A program made the translations under genes and the position numbers. Of a stretch of DNA of 63,583 nucleotides, positions 13,676 to 19,609 are shown piece by piece. Origin of the DNA: a virus; the IMG/VR virus record IMGVR_UViG_3300036760_000302, positions 1-63,583 of that record; one strand, given 5' to 3'. Within the stretch, counting starts at the first letter, position 1. Every line of letters begins with the position of its first letter. Under the pieces are notes generated by a model. It searched no databases. It worked only from the letters and a program-made list of their open reading frames with translations, and was not told the origin of the DNA.

Positions 13676-14431
13676 TTATTTCAGTATTTGAAAACTTCCT
13701 TTATAAGAAACACGAATAATACCTCCACCGCTACCGATAGCATTACGCTGGACGGTGCAAATAGGATACTTTTGTTTGTCTTTATCATTTTTTCCGCACG
13801 GAGGATTTACGCTTGACGTGCAATCGTCACATCCGAATGGGAATACACCTATTTGCCCGCTATTATTACGGATACCTTTGTTCCAGATAGAATCTACCTT
13901 CGGGTACATAGAACTCGCATTCCAATCTTCTCCTCCTAAAAATTTACCGGAGATTATACAGTTAGCTCCATCTACGCAAGATATTTCAACTGTCTCTTGT
14001 GGATTTGGATACGGAGCATTGGATATATTCACGATAAACTCAAAGATGTTTATGCCGAATGGGTATCGAGGGATAGCGCAAGTTAGAGCGACTGTATCGA
14101 AAGAAAATTCACCATTGTATCCCATGCTGTCTGGCGCATAGTCAATGGTGGAGTCATGTGGAGCGAGAGTGAAGTATCCTTTGAGTGGAGCGACTGAATC
14201 AGTAATGAACGGAACTTGACCTATGTTTTGCAGGCAACCATTTGTTGCACCGAGAGATAACCATACGACTACCGCCTTGTCGGTTTCGTTTACAACTCTT
14301 ATTCTGGTAGTGGTATCAACGGCTGGCTCGGACTGCTCGTTAATTACGACAGTTTCTTTTACATTAATAGTGTTGTCGCATCCGAAGAGTGCGATGCAGA
14401 GTGCGAATAATAATAGGATTCTGTTTTTCAT
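13676..14431 (-). CDS. lipoprotein, 251 aa
   Basis: MKNRILLLFALCIALFGC is a lipoprotein signal peptide with lipobox LFGC (Cys18). The mature part is predicted beta-rich, with Cys-rich loops (CDDCTSSVNPPCG) and a Val/Thr-rich N-terminal strand. It is the only minus-strand gene in the tRNA region and sits next to a minus-strand tRNA-like sequence. Probably a host-surface protein expressed by the phage (superinfection exclusion or lysis role possible), but this is a guess. Confidence 0.7.
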   Translation of the reverse strand: MKNRILLLFALCIALFGCDNTINVKETVVINEQSEPAVDTTTRIRVVNETDKAVVVWLSLGATNGCLQNIGQVPFITDSVAPLKGYFTLAPHDSTIDYAPDSMGYNGEFSFDTVALTCAIPRYPFGINIFEFIVNISNAPYPNPQETVEISCVDGANCIISGKFLGGEDWNASSMYPKVDSIWNKGIRNNSGQIGVFPFGCDDCTSSVNPPCGKNDKDKQKYPICTVQRNAIGSGGGIIRVSYKGSFQILK

Positions 14432-14468
14432 TTTGATTGGTTTGTTTTATTTGGGTTTATGGGGTTAG

Positions 14469-14538
14469 TAGTCACGATGGGGGTTGAACCCACTAAGACA
14501 GGGTTAGAATCCCATCCCTCCTCCACCGGAGCATGACT
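14469..14538 (-). tRNA. tRNA-like sequence, anticodon TCT (Arg?), minus strand
   Basis: On the minus strand AGTCATG/CGTGACT forms a 7-bp acceptor, GTGGG-TTCAACC-CCCAT a T-arm, and GGG-ATTCTAA-CCC a short anticodon arm. The D-arm collapses to a 3-nt-loop hairpin. It is the only tRNA-like element on this strand and is likely a decayed or atypical tRNA. Confidence 0.5.
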
Positions 14539-14605
14539 ATTTCCGGCAAAGATAATCAATATTTGGATTAACAAATTTTAACATTGCCGTATTAAAGAAT
14601 ATTCC

Positions 14606-14613
14606 TATATTTA
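14606..14613 (+). promoter_or_regulatory. -7 box before pth2-like gene
   Basis: TATATTTA, 24 nt before ATG 14637. Confidence 0.45.
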
Positions 14614-14636
14614 CTTAACGAACAACAAATACTACC

Positions 14637-15047
14637 ATGAAATAGATTTCCAACACCGACAAGTTAACGATAGTCACCAGACGTGACATCACCGCAGGAT
14701 ACCAAGCCTGCCAGTCCGCACACGCTATTGCGGAGTTCATTTTCAAATACCCATTCCTTTCTTATCTCTGGCACAAACGCTCAAATTATGTAGCGTTACT
14801 TTCCGTTCAGGGAGAACCAGCACTCATGTACCTTATAAGTAAGCTCGAAGCTGAAAATATAAAGCACGTTGCATTTAAAGAGCCGGACATCGGCAATCAG
14901 ATTACAGCCGTTTGCATCGAACCATCGGATAAGGCGCGAGCTATTTGTGCCGGAATGCCGTTGGCATTAAAAGAATTTCGCTCCGAGAATAAAATCAACA
15001 AGACGACCTATAAATCATTAACCTCAGAATACCAACTCATTACATGA
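14637..15047 (+). CDS. peptidyl-tRNA hydrolase Pth2-like, with amber codon at position 3
   Basis: From ATG 14637 the frame reads Met-Lys-TAG and then stays open for ~133 codons. The protein (KLTIVTRRDITAGYQACQSAHAIAEF..., FKEPDIGNQITAVCIEP, ALKEF) follows the archaeal/eukaryal-type Pth2 fold, which hydrolyses peptidyl-tRNA to recycle tRNA. Either translation starts at ATT 14646, the TAG is read through, or the ATG-AAA-TAG is a separate mini-ORF. The same ATGAAATAGATT string recurs at the gene's 3' end (15045). The job fits the surrounding tRNA and tmRNA genes. Confidence 0.65.
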
Positions 15048-15056
15048 AATAGATTA
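15045..15056 (+). repeat. second copy of ATGAAATAGATT
   Basis: 12 nt identical to 14637-14648, overlapping the Pth2 stop codon (TGA within ATGAAA). It again forms a Met-Lys-stop mini-ORF. Confidence 0.7.
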
Positions 15057-15145
15057 TAGGAAATATCAGAGAACCGCCTTAAAGTTCATGGGCGGAATAG
15101 AAATTTAATGAATTAGCAGTAATAATATTTTAAACTTTAAAAACA

Positions 15146-15577
15146 ATGAACACAATGAAAAATGAAAATCGCGCAGAGCTTCTCGAAGCGAACAGCGCAA
15201 ATGTTGAAGTAACATTCAATAAAATCCGAGAGTATGCAAACGCCAACGGATACATCATCATGAACGCCTTGAAAGTTCCAACGAATTTGATAGGCTTAAA
15301 CAAATCTCTTCACTTCGACAGCAAGAAGAAGAAAAAGGTTCTCAGGAATTACATCAATCGCCTTAATAAGCGTATGAGTCATTCCGGTGCGAACTGCTTT
15401 CTTCATTTTCTTTTTAAGACCATCTACAAAATGGATACTGCTCCAAGTGTAGAGTTTTCTGAAAAAGAAATAAAGATTCGTTCTGCTCGTAAGGCTTGGG
15501 TGAAAGCTCGTACAGAGGCAGAGAAACTCCGAGTCCTGTACCGGACGGAAAAGGGTGATTTTTATAAGAAGAAATAA
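15146..15577 (+). CDS. hypothetical protein, 143 aa
   Basis: A highly basic, helical protein (FDSKKKKKVLRNYINRLNKRM, ARKAWVKARTEAEKLRVLYRTEKGDF). No signal peptide. Its composition and setting between the Pth2-like gene and stable RNAs would suit an RNA-binding protein, but no family is recognised. Confidence 0.6.
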   Translation: MNTMKNENRAELLEANSANVEVTFNKIREYANANGYIIMNALKVPTNLIGLNKSLHFDSKKKKKVLRNYINRLNKRMSHSGANCFLHFLFKTIYKMDTAPSVEFSEKEIKIRSARKAWVKARTEAEKLRVLYRTEKGDFYKKK

Positions 15578-15580
15578 TCC

Positions 15581-15588
15581 TATCTTTA
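15581..15588 (+). promoter_or_regulatory. -7 box of small RNA
   Basis: TATCTTTA, near-consensus, just before the terminator-ended segment 15593-15673. Confidence 0.45.
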
Positions 15589-15592
15589 CAGT

Positions 15593-15673
15593 CTCATCTC
15601 CCAGTCCGAAGTACAAGGACGTTAGTGGAGAAGGAGCTCGAAAGACGCTAACCCATGATGGTTGGCGTTTTTT
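15593..15673 (+). ncRNA. ~80-nt small RNA with own promoter and terminator
   Basis: The segment contains GTCC-GAAGTACAA-GGAC, an alternative pairing GTTAG/CTAAC, and a terminator (15646-15673). It has no ORF. Because GTTAG (15621) competes for CTAAC of the terminator stem, it could also be a regulatory leader of the following RNA. Confidence 0.45.
15646..15673 (+). terminator. terminator
   Basis: CGCTAACC / GGTTGGCG, 8 bp with one G-T, loop CATGAT, then TTTTTT. Confidence 0.75.
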
Positions 15674-15689
15674 GGTTTAAGGAAATTAC

Positions 15690-15697
15690 TATCTTTG
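15690..15697 (+). promoter_or_regulatory. promoter of tmRNA transcript
   Basis: TATCTTTG exact consensus; TTG at 15672 lies 15 nt before it. Start expected near 15704. Confidence 0.6.
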
Positions 15698-16147
15698 CAT
15701 CAGGATTTCATTTTAAGTTCTTTGCTTATTGAGTTGTATTGACAATTTGTTTGGACGAGGGTTCGTAGCCCTCCGCCTCCACCAAATTTTAGTTAGGTAA
15801 CGCTATCGGTGTATGGGGCATCTCAAGGAACACATCTAACGTCAGGTGATGATACCGTAATTTGGCGGTTGTAACTTCTTGGACTGTCTTTGCGGGAAGC
15901 TAAACATACTTCCTGATAGTTCTCAACTGACAAGATAAAAAGATGTTTCGGTAACGAAATGTTCAACACTATCCATTGATGGTGCTTGTAGGCGGGAATA
16001 ACTGACTAATATTTTATTTTTACCTCCATCAACCATGCGTTGATGAATTACGGGAGCGTTCAGTTTTACTCTGGGCGCTTCTTGCTTTTGGGGGCGAATG
16101 TTTTGACAGCGAAGATGTCGGTATGATTTTCCGGTCAATAGACTGGA

Positions 16148-16201
16148 GCGAAATCTCAACGTCTAAATGACGAAAAAATAGAGTACCGTCTGGTCGCTTA
16201 G
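16148..16201 (+). other. putative tmRNA tag reading frame
   Basis: Seventeen codons plus TAG ending NDEKIEYRLVA. The NDE core and the hydrophobic C-terminal LVA resemble known SsrA tags (NDENYALAA/LVA type). The resume codon is uncertain; a later in-frame start would shorten the tag. Confidence 0.5.
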
Positions 16202-16223
16202 AGCGATGCAGGCAAACAGTTAA

Positions 16224-16256
16224 AAACCTCTCAGCGAAAGCTCAGGGGTTTTTCTG
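16224..16256 (+). terminator. terminator of tmRNA transcript
   Basis: AACCTC...GGGGTT with inner AGC-GAAA-GCT hairpin, then TTTTTCTGTTTTT. Confidence 0.75.
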
Positions 16257-16266
16257 TTTTTATAAC

Positions 16267-16274
16267 TATCTTTA
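16267..16274 (+). promoter_or_regulatory. -7 box before lipoprotein gene
   Basis: TATCTTTA only 4 nt before ATG 16279, so the mRNA would be nearly leaderless if this box is used. Confidence 0.35.
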
Positions 16275-16278
16275 CAAA

Positions 16279-17103
16279 ATGAAAAAATATTTCATAGTAA
16301 CGATATTGCTAATTCTGATTATAGTTTCATGCGGACTGTTCAGGAGTAAGTCATCCCATTACGGAGAAGGCTCTGGATACGGCTCTGGCGGAAATTCGCA
16401 TACGGATTCTACTACCGTTAACTTTGATTCTTTATTAGGCAATGATGATATTTTCGAGAGCTTAGAGCCAGAACCTCATAAAGTAGTAATAACCTCTGGC
16501 GAGGGTTGGTATCCAAAACCTCCGAATCCTAATTTGAAAATAGTTAAGATTGAAAATACGCGGGTCATAAATAAATCCGTTGATATGTCCGATGGAAGGG
16601 TCGTGTATAAAATTCCTGAGCGAATGAAGATTCGCGAGACCAGCAAAGTCCTGCTTAGAATCTCCAAGTCTAAAGCAACGGTGAGCGTGTATGATAATCT
16701 GGACGGCACAGTTCGGACATCAGAAATTCCGGTGACGCAGACGATGGAAGTAAATCTTATTGACCCATCCCCAGCCGACAATAAATCATTTGAGATAGTG
16801 CCGGACAATAACGCGGTGCAGATAGTTGATGACGGGGAGACCTACACTGAATGGTCATGGAATGTCACTCCGGTTCGGGCTGGGAGCTCCAGCTTGAAGA
16901 TTGTAGTATCGGTAATCCGCGATGGGAATAAAAAAGACGTAGTGTATGAGGACTCGGTAGTGATTGAAAGAGACCTCCAGAATCAAATATCCTTCTTCTG
17001 GGGCAAATACTGGCAGTGGCTCATAGGAACATTCCTCCTGCCGTTTTTCTTGTGGCTGTATAAGCGAAAAAAGGATAAAAAAGAAGAAGAGAGAAATAAT
17101 TGA
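16279..17103 (+). CDS. lipoprotein with C-terminal membrane anchor, 274 aa
   Basis: MKKYFIVTILLILIIVSC is a lipoprotein signal (lipobox IVSC, Cys18), followed by a Gly/Ser linker, a beta-rich domain (about 80-230, with alternating hydrophobic strands) and a C-terminal transmembrane helix (WQWLIGTFLLPFFLWLY) with a very basic tail. Two membrane attachments suggest an envelope-spanning protein, for example exclusion or lysis control. No family recognised. Confidence 0.65.
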   Translation: MKKYFIVTILLILIIVSCGLFRSKSSHYGEGSGYGSGGNSHTDSTTVNFDSLLGNDDIFESLEPEPHKVVITSGEGWYPKPPNPNLKIVKIENTRVINKSVDMSDGRVVYKIPERMKIRETSKVLLRISKSKATVSVYDNLDGTVRTSEIPVTQTMEVNLIDPSPADNKSFEIVPDNNAVQIVDDGETYTEWSWNVTPVRAGSSSLKIVVSVIRDGNKKDVVYEDSVVIERDLQNQISFFWGKYWQWLIGTFLLPFFLWLYKRKKDKKEEERNN

Positions 17104-17112
17104 AAATAATTT

Positions 17113-17142
17113 GCTCGCGTATTAAATTAATTCCTATATTTG
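17113..17142 (+). promoter_or_regulatory. promoter of leader RNA 2
   Basis: TTG near 17111 and TATATTTG at 17135-17142 with ~21 nt between. Confidence 0.6.
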
Positions 17143-17179
17143 CCTCGTGAGGCGCAAATCTCACTATGAAAAACAGAAA

Positions 17180-17272
17180 ATGAAAAATTTATCACTATAT
17201 AGTCTATCGTTGCTCCAACAGCATCCGCAGGGATACTCAGGGCTTCATTGCTATATGGTGATTGAAAAATAA
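17180..17272 (+). CDS. 30-aa leader ORF of RNA 2
   Basis: MKNLSLYSLSLLQQHPQGY... ends 22 nt before the terminator. It contains the alternative pairing partner of the terminator stem. Probably a regulatory leader peptide. Confidence 0.35.
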   Translation: MKNLSLYSLSLLQQHPQGYSGLHCYMVIEK

Positions 17273-17293
17273 AACTTCCAACACCAAGCAGAG

Positions 17294-17327
17294 AACCCTG
17301 AGCAAGAAATTGTTTGGGGTTTTTTGT
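17294..17327 (+). terminator. terminator of leader RNA 2
   Basis: AACCC...GGGGTT stem, then TTTTTTGTTTTT. Confidence 0.7.
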
Positions 17328-17349
17328 TTTTATGTGGTCGGTTGTAATT

Positions 17350-17423
17350 CGGGGTGTAGCGCAGTCCGGTAGCGCATCTGTTTTGGGAACAGAGGGTCGT
17401 AGGTTCAAATCCTGCCACTCCGA
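17350..17423 (+). tRNA. tRNA-Pro(TGG)
   Basis: Acceptor CGGGGTG/CACTCCG, anticodon stem TCTGT/ACAGA with loop TTTGGGA. Confidence 0.94.
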
Positions 17424-17430
17424 CAAATAT

Positions 17431-17505
17431 GGTGTTGTTAGTTCAGTCGGTTAGAACGCTTGATTGTGGTTCAAGAGGTCGCCAGTTCAAATCTGGTACA
17501 ACACC
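17431..17505 (+). tRNA. tRNA-His(GTG)
   Basis: GGTGTTGT/ACAACACC gives the 8-bp acceptor with G-1 opposite C73 that identifies histidine tRNAs; loop TTGTGGT. Confidence 0.95.
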
Positions 17506-17525
17506 CAGCTAAAATAAATGACAAA

Positions 17526-17723
17526 ATGAAAATAGATATAAGTTATATCAGCACTAAGTATTACGACAGGACAAACATTGTTCAATGGATGTTCATGTTT
17601 AAAAGATACACGGCTGTAAGGGGATTTATCATGAGGGTATTTGGAATTTATTTTAATGTGAGAGAAAATAATGCGACAGAAAAATTGATAAAATTATTTA
17701 TAGAATCACGGAAGTGTGGGTGA
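17526..17723 (+). CDS. hypothetical protein, 65 aa, overlapping tRNA-Ser
   Basis: Start chosen at ATG 17526 after tRNA-His (the open frame runs back through it). Basic, hydrophobic core (WMFMFKRYTAVRGFIMRVFGIYF). The last 14 nt lie in tRNA-Ser(GCT). No family recognised. Confidence 0.45.
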   Translation: MKIDISYISTKYYDRTNIVQWMFMFKRYTAVRGFIMRVFGIYFNVRENNATEKLIKLFIESRKCG

Positions 17724-17800
17724 GTGGCTGAAACCACTCGTTTGCTAAACGAGCAATCGGCTGAATAGTCGGTTCGAGAGTTCAAATCTCTCCGCTTCCG
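17710..17800 (+). tRNA. tRNA-Ser(GCT)
   Basis: Class II; acceptor GGAAGTG/CGCTTCC, loop TTGCTAA, long variable arm. Confidence 0.95.
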
Positions 17801-17814
17801 CAAATAAAAAAAAG

Positions 17815-18045
17815 ATGAACATAGTTCTTAAAATAAAAGTAGAAGGTTACACCGCTATAATGGTGGAGGATAAAGAGGAAGGTTTGTTTACGATGTCCTG
17901 CTTGGAAAAAGGTGGAGCAATCATAACCGGAAATACGAAGGAGGAATGTCTGGAGAAATTCAAGAAGGCGATGGGGCTGGCGGTCGCGGTAGCAAAGCTG
18001 GCTGAGTTTGGAAGAAGTAGAACATTTAACTACAAAAGAAAATGA
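17815..18045 (+). CDS. HicB-like protein, 76 aa
   Basis: The pattern TMSCLEKGGAIITGNTKEECLEKFKKAMGLA resembles the HicB/UPF0150 fold (G..t.G.T.eEa...f). It overlaps the next gene by 4 nt (ATGA), so the two are coupled. No HicA toxin nearby; a regulatory or RNA-related use is possible. Confidence 0.5.
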   Translation: MNIVLKIKVEGYTAIMVEDKEEGLFTMSCLEKGGAIITGNTKEECLEKFKKAMGLAVAVAKLAEFGRSRTFNYKRK

Positions 18046-18245
18046 ACACGGAAATTGAGGACATGATAATTGATAAATGGGCTGAGGATGTAATCAGCTC
18101 GGACTCGGAGCGAGTTATTGAATACAAGAATGGTAATGAAGGATTACTCGGATACTTTGTCGGAATGACGATGAAAAAATCGAGAGGTCAGTTGGATGTG
18201 AGTAAATTAAATAAGGCGATAAAAGAAAAACTCAATAAAATATAA
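18042..18245 (+). CDS. stand-alone GatB/YqeY tail-like domain, 67 aa
   Basis: ERVIEYKNGNEGLLGYFVGMTMKKSRGQLDVSKLNKAIKEKL matches the C-terminal helical (QqY) domain of GatB/YqeY proteins (V.dyk.Gk..a.g.lvGqvMk.tkGka....v...lk.kl). In GatB this domain contacts tRNA. Here it is a separate protein within a tRNA array, coupled to a HicB-like gene, so a tRNA-binding role is plausible. Confidence 0.7.
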   Translation: MNTEIEDMIIDKWAEDVISSDSERVIEYKNGNEGLLGYFVGMTMKKSRGQLDVSKLNKAIKEKLNKI

Positions 18246-18254
18246 AAACTGAAA

Positions 18255-18365
18255 ATGGAAGCACCAGAAAAAATAGACGAGGACTCGTTCTCCGGAATAA
18301 CACATACGGAGGCGTGGCAGAGTCAGCTTTATCGCACCAGTCTTGAAAACTGGCAATCACTTTAA
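18255..18365 (+). CDS. 36-codon ORF running into tRNA-Ser(TGA)
   Basis: MEAPEKIDEDSFSGITHTEA... continues through more than half of tRNA-Ser and stops in its variable arm. Low certainty, but it fits the recurring ORF/tRNA overlap. Confidence 0.25.
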   Translation: MEAPEKIDEDSFSGITHTEAWQSQLYRTSLENWQSL

Positions 18366-18402
18366 GCTAAGTGGTTCGGGGGTTGAAATCCCTCCGCCTC
18401 CG
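18308..18402 (+). tRNA. tRNA-Ser(TGA)
   Basis: Class II; acceptor GGAGGCG/CGCCTCC, anticodon stem CCAGT/ACTGG with loop CTTGAAA. Confidence 0.95.
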
Positions 18403-18462
18403 CAAATAAATAAAAACAGGAAGTAAATAAATAAAACAAAATGAAAGACTATTATTATACAT

Positions 18463-18496
18463 AGCGGGGATTGATTGGCAAGTCCACCTTCTCCGC
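18463..18496 (+). ncRNA. mini stem-loop (GCGGGGA/TCTCCGC)
   Basis: A 7-bp acceptor-like stem closing a 20-nt loop, 8 nt before tRNA-Tyr. No T-run. Confidence 0.35.
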
Positions 18497-18504
18497 AACG
18501 CAAT

Positions 18505-18588
18505 GGGAATGCGCCAGAGTTGGAGAGCTGGGTTTGTCTGTAAAACAAATGGCTTCGGTCTAAGTGAGTTCGATTCTCACAATTCCCA
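18505..18588 (+). tRNA. tRNA-Tyr(GTA)
   Basis: Class II with variable arm; anticodon stem TTTGT/ACAAA with loop CTGTAAA; acceptor GGGAAT/ATTCCC plus one mismatch. Confidence 0.93.
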
Positions 18589-18606
18589 CAGATGAAAATA
18601 AAATAT

Positions 18607-18690
18607 GCGAGCGTGGCGGAATCGGCATACGCACTGGTCTAAGAAGCCAGCGTCCGGAAGGAATTAAGAGTTCAACTCTCTTCGCTCGCA
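18607..18690 (+). tRNA. tRNA-Leu(AAG)
   Basis: Class II; acceptor GCGAGCG/CGCTCGC, loop CTAAGAA. Confidence 0.92.
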
Positions 18691-18694
18691 CAAA

Positions 18695-18778
18695 CCGCAA
18701 GTGGTGGAATCGGCAGACACATACGCCTCAGAAGCGTATGCTCGGAAGGGCGTAAGAGTTCAAGTCTCTTCTTGCGGA
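18695..18778 (+). tRNA. tRNA-Leu(CAG)
   Basis: Class II; acceptor CCGCAAG/CTTGCGG, anticodon stem TACGC/GCGTA with loop CTCAGAA. Confidence 0.94.
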
Positions 18779-18792
18779 CGAAAAATATAAAT

Positions 18793-18876
18793 GCGAGTAT
18801 GGCGGAACTGGCAGACGCGATGGACTCAAAACCCATTGGAGTGAAATCCGTAAGAGTTCGATTCTCTTTATTCGCA
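18793..18876 (+). tRNA. tRNA-Leu(CAA)
   Basis: Class II; acceptor GCGAGTA/TATTCGC, loop CTCAAAA. Confidence 0.92.
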
Positions 18877-18892
18877 CGATAAAAAAACTAAA

Positions 18893-18973
18893 ATGAAAAC
18901 AACTGAACGATTATGTGCGAGGGAAATATCCTCGCATGGCGAAATTGGTAAACGCGCTATCCTTAAAAGGTAG
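18893..18973 (+). CDS. 26-codon ORF ending in tRNA-Leu(TAA)
   Basis: MKTTERLCAREISSHGEI... starts between tRNAs and stops at a TAG in the anticodon stem of the next tRNA. Low certainty. Confidence 0.2.
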   Translation: MKTTERLCAREISSHGEIGKRAILKR

Positions 18974-19015
18974 TGGGCAGTAATGCCCGTGTCGGTTCGA
19001 CTCCGATTGCGAGGA
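18930..19015 (+). tRNA. tRNA-Leu(TAA)
   Basis: Class II; acceptor CCTCGCA/TGCGAGG, anticodon stem CTATC/GGTAG with loop CTTAAAA. Confidence 0.94.
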
Positions 19016-19093
19016 CAGTACAAAGTAATACGATGTAATACAAAATAATACAATGAACAATTTAAACCAGCAACAGCAAGAATAAACAACGAA

Positions 19094-19151
19094 GGGGAGA
19101 ACCATCGTAAGGAGGGGTCTTGCCCTTCCGGTGATGAATATATTCTCCTCT
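19094..19151 (+). ncRNA. nested hairpin before tRNA-Gln
   Basis: GGGGAGAA pairs with TTCTCCTC, which is also the tRNA-Gln acceptor strand; inside are CCATCG/GGTGATG and GGAGGG/CCTTCC. If it folds, it would compete with the tRNA 5' end, so it could be a processing switch. Confidence 0.35.
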
Positions 19152-19214
19152 CGTCTAACGGTAGGACATCTGATTTTGGCTCAGAGAATTGCAGTTCAAA
19201 TCTGTGGGGGAGAA
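19144..19214 (+). tRNA. tRNA-Gln(TTG) copy 1
   Basis: Acceptor TCTCCTC/GGGGAGA, anticodon stem TCTGA/TCAGA with loop TTTTGGC. Confidence 0.92.
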
Positions 19215-19229
19215 CAATAGAAAAATAAT

Positions 19230-19237
19230 TATCTTTG
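19230..19237 (+). promoter_or_regulatory. -7 box between the tRNA-Gln genes
   Basis: TATCTTTG exact consensus, 15 nt before tRNA-Gln copy 2. Confidence 0.5.
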
Positions 19238-19251
19238 CGGATATTTCTTAT

Positions 19252-19324
19252 TGACCTATGGTGTAATTGGCAACACGACTGATTTTGGTTCAGTAGAGTC
19301 TAAGTTCGAGCCTTAGTGGGTCAA
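19252..19324 (+). tRNA. tRNA-Gln(TTG) copy 2
   Basis: Acceptor TGACCTA/TGGGTCA, anticodon stem ACTGA/TCAGT with loop TTTTGGT; clearly different from copy 1 outside the anticodon. Confidence 0.93.
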
Positions 19325-19362
19325 CAAGCTGGATGCTGTTAATAAGTTTTGTAAGATTGTAC

Positions 19363-19392
19363 TTGACAGATGTAATTACATTATTATCTTTG
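19363..19392 (+). promoter_or_regulatory. strong Bacteroidetes-type promoter
   Basis: TTGACA at 19363 and TATCTTTG at 19385-19392 with 19 nt between. It drives the CAT tRNA-like gene and probably the ornate RNA beyond. Confidence 0.65.
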
Positions 19393-19400
19393 TGTCATAT

Positions 19401-19515
19401 TGCGGGGGAGTGAAACGGAAATTGCTGGGTTGTGGACTTAATTGCGAGCAACTTTAGTAAGAATCATTTTAGGCTCATAACCTAAAGATAGCAAGTTCGA
19501 CTCTTGCTCCCGCTA
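19401..19515 (+). tRNA. tRNA-Met-like (CAT) with an extra internal arm
   Basis: The acceptor TGCGGGG/TCCCGCT (position 1-72 mismatch as in the 7795 gene), anticodon arm TTAGG-CTCATAA-CCTAA and T-arm GCAAG/CTTGC are good. Between the D region and the anticodon arm lie ~40 extra nt holding a GTTG...CAAC hairpin. At 115 nt it is much longer than any normal tRNA; an unspliced insert or a tRNA-like RNA. Confidence 0.6.
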
Positions 19516-19518
19516 CGA

Positions 19519-19582
19519 AAAAAAGTAAGTCTCCCCATAAAGACGAAAATACAGTGCGGGGATTTCGTGCATCTTACTTTTT
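19519..19582 (+). terminator. large hairpin with T-run
   Basis: AAAGTAAG / CTTACTTT outer stem with an inner TCCCC/GGGGA pairing, followed by TTTTTTT. A boxA-like leader follows at once, so readthrough by antitermination is conceivable. Confidence 0.55.
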
Positions 19583-19588
19583 TTTGAA

Positions 19589-19609
19589 GTTCTTTGATAA
19601 AAAAAATAT
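19589..19609 (+). promoter_or_regulatory. boxA-like leader of the ornate RNA
   Basis: GTTCTTTGA then AAATATTG, directly before structured unit 1. Confidence 0.5.

Larger units (their letters stand above)
15704..16256 (+). ncRNA. ssrA: candidate circularly permuted (two-piece) tmRNA
   Basis: The 3' tRNA-like end comes first: GGACG, T-arm GAGGG-TTCGTAG-CCCTC, acceptor strand CGCCTCC, A, CCA (ends 15784). About 300 nt later the 5' end follows: GGGGGCG at 16090 then AATGTTTTGACAGCG, like the conserved tmRNA start. GGGGGCG and CGCCTCC pair over all 7 positions (one G-T). Downstream, a frame ends ...NDEKIEYRLVA-stop (16148-16201), like a proteolysis tag, inside a hairpin; a terminator ends the transcript. 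Acceptor-first order with a spacer is the known layout of permuted tmRNA genes. Tag limits and pseudoknots are inferred. Confidence 0.72.
17146..17330 (+). ncRNA. leader RNA 2: leader ORF plus switchable terminator
   Basis: Paralogue of the RNA at 5322. It has a 12-bp stem (ATCACTATATAG / CTATATGGTGAT), a 30-codon ORF, and a terminator whose 5' arm (CCCTGAG, 17296-17302) can instead pair with CTCAGGG inside the ORF (17236-17242). The string CAAGAAATTGTT and the following arm plus T-run match leader RNA 1. tRNA-Pro and tRNA-His follow within 20-100 nt, so this may control their transcription. Confidence 0.55.

Noticed and set aside
14637-14645. Genome-wide amber reassignment with a suppressor tRNA
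   Set aside because: No tRNA with a CTA anticodon is visible, and TAG is used as a normal stop (for example at 21472), so the early TAG in the Pth2-like gene is treated as a local oddity.
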